Shown here piece by piece: positions 21,448 to 30,616 of a stretch of 64,000 bases of DNA. Location of the stretch: contig JAKZAP010000007.1 in the NCBI GenBank assembly GCA_023053575.1, positions 10,987,008 to 11,051,007 of the forward strand. The letters run 5' to 3'. The stretch is from Branchinecta lynchi (taxonomy: Eukaryota > Arthropoda > Branchiopoda > Anostraca > Branchinectidae). Position numbers and translations under genes: made by a program. The notes beneath the pieces are model-generated. The model did no database searches. It had not been told where the DNA came from and saw only the letters and a list, made by a program, of their open reading frames with translations. Positions within the stretch are counted from its first letter, which is position 1. Each line of letters starts with the position of its first letter.

Positions 21448-23380
21448 AAGAGTAGATGCAGCCCACTTGCTACAGTCCCGAATCAACATCCCTCCAGAAC
21501 CGAACCTCCCGAAAGAAGAATTGCAAGCCCTGAAGAGCCTAAGGAAAGACGGATCTCTTATCACCACAAAAGCTGACAAAGGTAACGCCATTGTAGTCCT
21601 TGACCAGAACGAGTACGACACGAAAATTCGAAACCTCCTAGCAGACAAAGATGTCTACACCCCAATACCAAGTGATCCAACCCCATCCATTGACAAAAAA
21701 GTAAGAAACCTCATAGAAAGTCTCCCTATTTCAAAATCCCAGAAACAGTTCCTAAAAGTAACCGGGCCGGTAGCACCGCGTTTCTATGGAGTAGTTAAAG
21801 TGCACAAAACAGGTAGACCCCTTCGCCCAATAGTAGCAAACGTTCGAGCCCCAACTAAAAAATTAGACAGATTTCTAGCTTCGTTAATAAGGCCACTCCT
21901 AGATTCAGGGCCGCATTACATCAAAAATTCCATTGATTTTGTCCAAGAGTTAAGAAAATACCCTGTCACCAAAGAAACGCAAAAAGCAAGCATTGATGCT
22001 GTATCTTTGTTCACCAGTCTCAGGAAAGATTTCACCCTAGATGCCCTAAAAGAAGCACTAGAAAACTATCCCGAACTGTCAGACAAAACCCCCCTAACTG
22101 TAAGCCAAATAATAGATTGTTTTAAACTTGTTTGGGAATCAACATATTTCATCTACATGGGGCAATTCTACTGGCAGCATGAAGGAGCAGCGATGGGGAG
22201 CTCTATTTCGCAGGGACTCGCCGAATTAACGCTAAGGAAAATTGAAGAAATCGCTTTCAGTATCGCGCCGATGGTTCCAAGTTTCTACAAACGTTATGTT
22301 GATGATGGTTTCACAGCATGGGAAGGCCAAAAAACAGACATTGTGAGTTTCGTTGACACTTTAAACTCAATTCAACCGACTATCCAGTTCACGATTGAAT
22401 TTGAAAATGATGCACAGAAGCTGCCGTACCTAGATGTTTTGATTGCTAACAGTGAAGGAAGTTTTGTCTGCTCAGTCTACAGAAAACCCACCCACAACGA
22501 TCGATACCTTCCATATGATTCTTACCAGCCAGAATATGTGAAACGCGGAGTAGTTATCTCACTAGTCGACCGAGCCATCAAAATTTGCGACAAAAATCTC
22601 CTAGATGACGAACTTTGCCACATTCGGGACGTCCTGTTTGGAAACAAATACCCCATTCAACTGGTTGAACAGATCATCAGAAGACGACTGAAGCTGCATT
22701 CATCCCCCAAAGATCCTGTAAGTTCTACTAGTAATGGTGAGGTAGAAGAAAAAAATGCCCGCGTTTACCTTCCGTACGTCCGCGGAGTAACCGAAAAATT
22801 GTCCAAAAGTTTGAAAAAATACAACATCCAAGTCTTTCACAGAACCCAAAATACTTTGCTGTCTTACCTAAACTCCGGAAAAGATAAAGTCCCAAATCAG
22901 TACCAAAGAGGCATTTATTCAATACCTTGTGATTGCGGAAAGCGTTACGTAGGAAGGACAGAGAGAACTTTCGGAAAACGACTTGCAGAGCATGAGCAAG
23001 AAATTGACCACGCCCTCTCCAACGGACACCGTCATAACTATACTTTCAAATCTGCACTTGCAGAACATATTTTCGAAAACCCATCCCATTCAGTACATTT
23101 TGAAAAAGCCCAAATTCTTGCAACGTGCACCGGACTCCATCAAACCATTCGAGAAGCCGTTGAGATAAAGAAAAACCGAACAGGCATTAACCGAGATACA
23201 GGCGAGTACTCTTTACCGGAAACGTGGAACGGGGTTATTAAGGGAAGAAAATTTAAGCCTCAGTCCCTTATTAACAACAAAACCGAAGTCGATCAAAATG
23301 CAGAAAAAAATATTTCCTGCCGTCGCCCCAATCGTGCAGCAAAAACAGCAGCCGTGTCAAAAATTAAATCTCAGCACTAG
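21448..23380 (+). pseudogene. Penelope-like RT-endonuclease, right copy, 5'-truncated
   Basis: Frame open from the junction (about 640 codons). Order: N-terminal LKSLRKDGSLITTKADKGN, typical of Penelope RTs; PRFYGVVKVHK; a FTSL box; the AAMGSSISQGLAEL segment; the catalytic YVDD at about residue 277 counted from 21467; YRKPTHNDRYL; and a C-terminal GIY-YIG nuclease at about residues 483-500 (GIYSIP...YVGRT) with the R and E-H helix following. The GIY-YIG domain marks canonical Penelope elements, which copy themselves by target-primed synthesis. The frame is undamaged but lacks its N-terminal part and start codon. Confidence 0.88.
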
Positions 23381-23717
23381 TTTTTCCGTGCAGTGATTAT
23401 TCAAAGTAATAGATTCAGGCAAGTATTCATAATAGAAACGTAGAACGAGGTCATTAATACAATAATATTTAAGTTTTCAGCCCCTTATTAATGAAAAAAC
23501 CGAAGTTGATCAAAATGCAGAAAAAACCCTTTCCTGTCATCGCCCCAATCATGCAGCAAAAACAGCGTCGTTGTCAAAAATTAAATCTCAGGACTAGTTT
23601 TTTCATTATACTGGTACTTGAAGATAATTTACCTTAATAAGATATTTATAGTCGGTAGAAGCTTCAGTTATTTGTTACAGGTTTGTTTCCTTCCCCGAAG
23701 TTGAACAAGAAGATTGA

Positions 23718-23761
23718 CAGCCTGACGAGGACCCTTGCCAAGAAGGGCCGAAATATCGCTG
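23718..23761 (+). ncRNA. Hammerhead-ribozyme-like motif, right Penelope arm
   Basis: Mirror copy of the left-arm motif: CAGC-CTGACGA, helix II, GAAA-TATC-GCTG, all core residues intact. Confidence 0.75.
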
Positions 23762-23805
23762 ATGAAAAATCAGAGCTGACGTATCCGTGTAAACATTGTT
23801 TGAAT

Positions 23806-23950
23806 CAACGAATACATGCCATCACACAGGCTAAGTGCAATATCCTTCGGTAGGCAATCCATACGATTCGTCAGAAAACATAGCAGTTCATCAATGACAG
23901 GACCAGCCATTCCAAACGGCTCCAAAGTATAAATCGTAAGGGGACTTACA
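23806..23950 (-). repeat. LINE-2 leader unit C, with right target duplication at 23806-23817
   Basis: It repeats the LINE-2 leader block including the ORF1 start codons, and continues into new sequence after 23950. It begins with the right copy of the 12-bp target duplication. Confidence 0.75.
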
Positions 23951-24739
23951 GATAAAGGCCTTGAATTCGTAAATATCAAGGCCTCCTTTCAGACAGCGCG
24001 TAGTTGCAGGTAATCCAGACAGAAGTAAATCCAGCTTTGAATTCACCACCATTCACCATGAATGCTCAGTGAGAACTCGTATAGTCCGTCGCTTGCAAAA
24101 TTTTTGCGACTACACTGAATGAGTGTAGCGACTACACTTCCTTAGTGTTGCAGTTATTATTATTATTATTATTAACATACAGGAGGGTTAAGTTAGGTTC
24201 GGGCTCCTTTGTTTTCAAATTCCTAGTTAGCGTTCAGTCAGTTATTCAGTAAATTTATTCGTATCTTTGGTATTCGGCTGACATGGGTAACAGTTTAAGA
24301 GAAAAGTAATAGGACAGGGTATGTTGTATAATATAACCAATAAGTTGCATGGTTATTGATAAACGGGGATGAGAGAGTACAAAGCAACTACCAATCCGAT
24401 ACCAGAAATGGGGACAACAGATAACAGAGTCAGTTCCAGGAGCTGTCACCGATACATCAGCTACGCCTCAATACAAAAAGAATTCTGATCAGCATAACGA
24501 AATCCTAGAAAATCTGCAAACAAGAAATAAGAAGTCAAATAAAAATCAGAGAATATTCTGATCCTTCTATTTTCTTGTGGCCACGAGCTATAAAAGTGAA
24601 ATTTAGTGAAAAATCTCAGGGGAAACCTAAAAAGTCAGAAAAATATGAAATAGAAATTTTGTGGAGGCTGTGCGGACCTCACATGCAATTAAATTATTTT
24701 CAAAGAAATTTAGATTGTCGTTCTAAAGGGACTTTAAGG
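23951..24739. other. Possible LINE-2 5' extension and unassigned DNA
   Basis: An inverted repeat AAGGCCTTGA/TCAAGGCCT lies at 23955-23986, and a (TTA)n run at 24156-24173. No gene is supported. Confidence 0.4.
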
Positions 24740-25790
24740 TAAACTCTTTGAGCCCAAGCTGACTGGGAAACATATATTCAAACAATACATAAAACGGAGA
24801 CGTCAGCTACGATAAGATGCTTTAGCAGCCACCAAGAAACTGAGCTGCCAGAGCGTCGTGTCGTATCTGAAGTATCCGTTGTATGTATTGTTTGAATATA
24901 TGGACTTAAAGGATTTAAATCGGAAGCGTTCTAGCATTTGTCGTCTTGTGATCATCCCCATCCAAGTCGCCAGTCCAGACCAGGACTCAGTACGAACGTG
25001 AGATCATCTAATAGCGCGACGCGGAAGCCCCACCTGGGCAATCCCAAAACAGATCTTAGAAGGAAATTCAGGCTAACTAAACATACTAAAAAAGCTAAAT
25101 ATCCGTCACTGTATATTTCTGTGATTTGTTTGAGGTATTATGTCAATTTTGCTTAAAAATAAGCACAAATTTTAAAAGATGTATGCATGTATACCAGCTA
25201 AATTAGTTTCTTGGTGGCTGCCAAAGCATCTTATCGTAGCTGACGTCTCCGTTTTATGTATTGTTTGAATATAGGTGGGGTCGTAAGACCCACCTGGGCA
25301 AGCCCAAAACAGATCTTAGAAAGAAATTTAGGCTGACTAAACATTTTTTAAGGAAAACGATTTTTTTAAACTAAAAAAGCAAAATAGCCGTCAGTGTATA
25401 TTTCTGTGATTTGTTTGAGGTATTTATGTCAATTTTGCTTAAAAATAAGCAAAATTTTGAAAGGTGTATGCATGTATTTCCCTGAACCAACTAAATGAGT
25501 TTCTTGTGTGGCTGCCACAGCATCTTATCGTAGCTGACGTCTCCGTTTTATGTATTGTTTGAATATAGGTGGGGTCGGAAGCCCCACCTGGGCAAGTCCA
25601 AAACAGATCTTAAAAGGATATTCAGGCTAACTAAAGATTTTTTAAGGAAAATGATTTTTTTAAACTAAAAAAGCTAAATATCCGTTAGTGTATATTTATG
25701 TAATTTGTTTGAGGTATTTATGTAAATTTTGCTTAAATATAATAAAAATTTAAAAAGATGTATGCATCAAGCTCCCCCAAGAAGAAGAAG
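24740..25790 (+). repeat. Penelope-end-derived tandem repeat, units of about 255-295 bp
   Basis: Anchor phrase CCACCTGGGCAA..CCAAAACAGATCTTA at about 25032, 25289 and 25583. Each unit also carries a terminal phrase GTAGCTGACGTCTCCGTTTT and ATGTATTGTTTGAATATA, the same as the outer ends of the Penelope composite. A reversed end copy (GAGCCCAAGCTGACT) starts the block at 24750. In units 2 and 3 a short hairpin GGTGGGG...CCCACC precedes the anchor. No RT coding sequence remains. Confidence 0.7.
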
Positions 25791-26179
25791 ACCCGCCTGA
25801 CTCACTGAATTAAACGTGAACGGACGGAATTGACGGACTCGTTGTCACGAAGGGTTAGTTGATTAATTACTAAATAAAGTGCGAATCGTTTTTTTTTTGC
25901 CCGCTAATAACTGAAGCACAAAATCGAAAATGAGGAAACAAAACGTAGTACAAGCACTAAAATTTACTAAGAATGAGACAGCCCGTGATTTGCGTGTAGC
26001 TAAGATAGGGTGTTCAGGATATTTTATTATTTTTATTCCATGAAAGTGCTATAAACACTGCAAAAACCGCACATACTATTAAATTCCTTCAGGTTGCTTG
26101 CAAAGTCAGGGATTAATTTTCTTTCATGAGAATAATGAATCATCCTTGCAAATATTTCCAGTGTCTGCCATCCTTTCTA
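25791..26179. other. Unassigned spacer
   Basis: Short A/T-rich DNA between the tandem block and an F element; no coding or repeat signal beyond poly-T at 25891-25898. Confidence 0.4.
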
Positions 26180-27522
26180 GGATCCCAAAACGTAAATGGC
26201 AGGATACCTATGACTTCGTTAAGTTCATTTATTTATTTCCCTCAGAATTGAGGATACAAAATATAATGTATAGAACAGAACCATCTGGTTCATCCGTGAC
26301 ATACAAATACTATAAAAAATACACAGGATTTCGACAACTAAATTGTAATTGTTTACGTACCATATTATTCACTTGTTAAAAAATGGGTTCAGGTTGTGGG
26401 TTTGGAGGGCTACCGAAGCTTTCTTCTAAAAGTTGTTCATCTTTTTCTTTAAAATTAAAACTATGCGTTTTACTTTAAAATCAGAAACCAATTGCGAATT
26501 CCCAAGGAGAAATTTGGAAATTTGAAATATGATATGAGGTAAAGTAACGACGGTGAATAAACATAAAAACCGAGGATGTCTCCCCTGTGTCCCCCATGAA
26601 CACAAATTAAGAGGCCAAATGCCATGCCAATTCTGTCTCGAATATGATTGACAATTATAGACTGAGAAGCTTTAGCAGACGATGCATATGGGATCCGTAA
26701 GTACGTCACTATATCACATGCTGAAAACAAAAAATCCTATTACCACAATCAAGACATTTATTTCCATTCACGGTACTAGTTACAACAAAAAAATGGCATT
26801 TACCAGCACTAACAGAAAGATCGCTAAGTACCCTGTCCGTCCGTCTGTCTGTTAGCACGATAACTCTCGAAGGGATTGAGATATTTTGTTCAAACTTGAT
26901 GTGAGGATCCTTTGGCTCAAAATATAGGTCAAATTCGTAGATGACCCCATACCTGTATATTTAGGGGGGGGGCGGGGTCAAATTGACGGGCAAAAAAAGT
27001 ATTTTTTAAAGCTTATGTGATAGTCGATTTAGGCGTAACGAGACATGCTGAATCCAACTATGCAAATTATCTTCTCACCGGGCAAGTATTTCGCCTGGAG
27101 TCCGGCCAAAACCGGAAAATTAGTAAAAAGTAAAAGTTTAATCTGAAGTTGACTAGAGGTTCGATTAAGGGGTAAGGAGCCATGCTGGATCCGAATATGA
27201 AATGGGTTCTCGCCGGACAAGTAGCTCACCAGGAATCCGGCCAAAACCGGAAAACATGTAAAAAGTAAAGGTTTAATCTGAAGTTGATTAGAGGTAAGGA
27301 TAGATGCTGAATCCGAATATGAAAATGTGATTAGTTGTTTGGTCGTAATTGGTCAAAAAACACCAAAAAGGTATCACCTCATGTACAAGCGATTGAGTAT
27401 GGATAAATGGCAACACGTTAAAAGGTCTGGTGAAGACCGGTGATCTACAAGACTGAATTGTCTGGATCAAGAAGTCTTATAAATATCCAGTGTTTGGGAT
27501 CCCATTGGAACCTTTGGTCTTG
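26180..27522 (+). mobile_element. F-family element copy 4, interrupted
   Basis: Begins with the F terminal phrase GGATCCCAAAACGTAAATGG and a GGATACCTATGACTTCG leader. It is then interrupted by about 600 bp and resumes at about 26817 with a GTCC/GTCT tetranucleotide run, CACGATAACTCTCGAA and the roughly 130-bp core units (GCCGGACAAGTAG, AATCCGGCCAAAACCGG). It ends with GTCTGGATCA, TTTGGGATCCCA and AACCTTTGGTCTTG. Confidence 0.75.
26220..26816 (-). mobile_element. Probable LINE 3' fragment nested in F copy 4
   Basis: The insert starts with TTCATTTATTTATTTCC, like the 3' tail of the other minus-strand LINEs here. It is bounded by imperfect direct repeats CGTTAAGT/CGCTAAGT. No RT motif is left. 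Confidence 0.4.
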
Positions 27523-27863
27523 TTGGTATCGGATTGGTGGTTGCATTGTACTCCCCCGATACCCGGCTATCTATACCACCATTAAATTACATTACCCAGC
27601 ATACTCTGTGCTATTACTTTCTCTTCAATAGTCGAATACCATTAGGATACAAGTTTATGCAGCGTTTACAACTACAGGAAAACTTGAACAGAATTCGATC
27701 TTGGTGACAAGATTATGTTTACACGCAGAGAGAAAAATATAAATTCTTCGATCCAGAAAATCTGCCAAAAATAAAATCACTAGCCAATAGAAGAATATTT
27801 TGAGAGCATTTATGACATCAGTACTGATGATTGCTGCTCTCAAAAGCTAGTTAGATCCTTTTT
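27523..27863. other. Spacer between F copy 4 and E copy 3
   Basis: No gene or repeat recognised; ends in a T5 tract that abuts the E element. Confidence 0.4.
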
Positions 27864-30065
27864 ATGGCACTTGCCCTTCGGCCAAGTGCCATATAGCGAT
27901 CGCAATTTCTGTCCGTCCGTCGGTCTGTCGGTCTGTCGGTCTGTCGGTCTGTCCAGGTTTTGCTAGTTCGGGCACTTCCACATAAGCTAGGATGATAAAA
28001 CTTGGCAGGCATATCAGGGACCCCAAATGATTAAGTTGGAAATAGTCACTTCCCCGATCCGAGCACCGTGGGGGGAGTGGAGGGAGGGGGAATCCGGAAT
28101 CTTGAGGTATTTTTAACTTTTGAACGGGTGATCGGATCTCGATGAAACTTGATATTTGGAACAACCTCATGCCTCAGACGACCCACTTAAAATCCGGACC
28201 GGATCCGGTGACTTTTGGGGGGAGCTGGAGGGGGCAACCGGAAATCTTGGGAAACACTATGAGTGGAGGGATCGAGATGAAACTTGGTGGGAAGACACCT
28301 AGCAAACACTAGATACATCGTTGACATAACCGAGCCGATTCGGGCACTGTGGGGGGGAGTGGAGGGAGGGGGAATCCGGAATCTTGAGGTATTTATAACT
28401 TTTGAACGGGTGATCGGATCTCGATGGAACTTGATATTTGGAAAGACCTCATGCCTCAGACGACCGACTTAAAATCCGGACCGGATCCGGTGACTTTTGG
28501 GGGGAGCTGGAGGGGGCAACCGGAAATCTTGGGAAACGCTATGAGTGGAGGGATCGAGATGAAACTTGGTGGGAAGACACCTAGCAAACACTAGATACAT
28601 CGTTGACATAACCGAGCCGATTCGGGTACTGTGGGGGGAGTAGAGGGAGGGGGAATCCGGAATCTTGAGGTATTTATAACTTTTGAACGGGTGATCGGAT
28701 CTCGATGGAACTTGATATTTGGAAAGACCTCATGCCTCAGACGACCTACTTAAAATCCGGACCGGATCCGGTGACTTTTGGGGGGAGCTGGAGGGGGCAA
28801 CCGGAAATCTTGGGAAACGCTATGAGTGGAGGGATCGAGATGAAACTTGGTGGTAAGACACCTAGCAAACACTAGATACATCATTGACATAACCGAGCCG
28901 ATTCAGGTACTGTGGGGGGAGTAGAGAGAGGGGGAATCCGGAATCTTGAGGTATTTATAACTTTTGAACGGGTGATCGGATCTCGATGGAACTTGATATT
29001 TGGAAAGACCTCATCCCTCAGATGACCCACTTAAAATCTGGACCGGATCCGGTGACTTTTGGGGGGAGCTGGAGGGGGCAACCGGAAATCTTGGGAAACG
29101 CTATGAGTGGAGGGATCGAGATGAAACTTGGTGGGAAGACACCTAGCAAACACTAGATACATCGTTGACATAACCGAGCCGATTCGGGCACTGTGGGGGG
29201 AGTAGAGGGAGGGGGAATCCGGAATCTTGAGGTATTTATAACTTTTGAACGGGGGATCGGATCTCGATGGAACTTGATATTTGGAAAGACCTCATCCCTC
29301 AGACGACCCACTTAAAATCTGGTCCGGATCCGGTGACTTTTGGGGGGAGCTGGAGGGGGCAACCGGAAATCTTGGGAAACGCTATGAGTGGAGGGATCGA
29401 GATGAAACTTGGTGGGAAGACACCTAGCAAACACTAGATACATCATTGACATAACCGAGCCGATTCGGGTACTGTGGGGGGAGTAGAAGGAGGGGGAATC
29501 CGGAATCTTGAGGTATTTATAACTTTTGAACGGGTGATCGGATCTCGATGGAACTTGATATTTGGAAAGACCTCATCCCTCAGACGACCCACTTAAAATC
29601 TGGACCGGATCCGGTGACTTTTGGGGGGAGCTGGAGGGGGCAACCGGAAATCTTTGGAAACGCTATGAGTGGAGGGATCGAGATGAAACTTGGTGGGAAG
29701 ACACCTAGCAAACACTAGATACATCATTGACATAACCGAGCCGATTCGGGCACTGTCGGGGGAGTGGAGGGAAGGGGAATCCGGAATCTTGAGGTATTTA
29801 TAACTTTTGAACGGGTGACCGGATCTCGATGAAACTTGATATTTGGAAATACCTCATGCCTCAGACGACCCACTTAAAATCCGGACCGGATCCGGTGACT
29901 TTTGGGGGGAGCTGGAGGGGAGAACCGGAAATATTGGAAAACGCTATGAGTGGAGGGATCGAGATGAAACTTGGTGGGAAGACACCTAGCAAACACTAGA
30001 TATATCATTGACATAACCGAGCCGTGCCTACTCGTAACAAGTGCCATATGAGCTCGTAGCTCTTG
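27864..30065 (+). mobile_element. E-family element copy 3, structurally complete
   Basis: From left to right: a T5 tract outside; the terminal palindrome ATGGCACTTG-CCCTTCGGC-CAAGTGCCAT; a GTCC/GTCG/GTCT run (27911-27953); a unique leader (CTAGTTCGGGCACTTCCACA); about seven core units of about 281 bp rich in G-runs; and at the right end CAAGTGCCATAT, the hairpin GAGCT-CGT-AGCTC and TTG, then T6. Units are highly similar to each other. There is no coding capacity, so it must be mobilised in trans if mobile at all. Confidence 0.88.
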
Positions 30066-30616
30066 TTTTTTATGGCACTTGAGCTTACTCAGGTGCATAT
30101 AGCGATCATAATGTCTGTCTCTCTGTCGGTCTGTCCGCATTTTACTAGTTTGGGCACTTCCACATGACCTAGGACGATAAAACTTGGCACGCATATCAGG
30201 GACCCGACCGGATTACCTTGGAAATAATCACTTCCCCGATCCGACCATCAATGGGGGAGTGGCAAGATGGGGAATCCGGAAATTAGTAACATTCATAACT
30301 TTGGAACGGATAATCGGGCGTGCATTAAACTTACAGGTATCAAGAACAAGTGGCTTGGATGTTCATTGTCAAATTCGGATCGGATCCGATAACTGGGGGG
30401 GTAGGGGTGGGGACTGGAGGAGGACAAGCTTTGCAGGCGTATCAGGTACCCGACCAAACCAACCTGGAAATAATTAGTTTCCCGATCCAACCATCTGGGG
30501 GGGGGGGGGGATCCGGAAAATGAGGGGTGTGCAACTTTCGAACGGGTGATCGGATTGAAATGAAACTTAATACCTGAATAAATGACATATCTCTGATGTT
30601 CCATTTGAAGTCTGAA

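Larger units (their letters stand above)
19217..23805. mobile_element. Penelope-like composite: two copies head to head, about 2.2-kb inverted arms
   Basis: The left arm (19217-21447, minus) and right arm (21448-23805, plus) are near-identical inverted copies of one Penelope-like element. The inverted match starts at 21447/21612; the 164 bp between belongs to the longer right copy. Each arm holds RT and GIY-YIG coding sequence, a duplicated C-terminal segment, and a hammerhead-like motif near its outer end. Both copies lack the N-terminal start of the ORF. A 12-bp target duplication flanks the whole unit, so it entered as one piece. The left arm's outer end extends about 40 bp further than the right. 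Confidence 0.9.

Noticed and set aside
27864..30065. E element as an IS200/IS605-like or Crypton element
   Set aside because: Hairpin ends and lack of TSD are similar, but no relevant enzyme is present, and the TT target with tandem core fits Helentron-type elements better.
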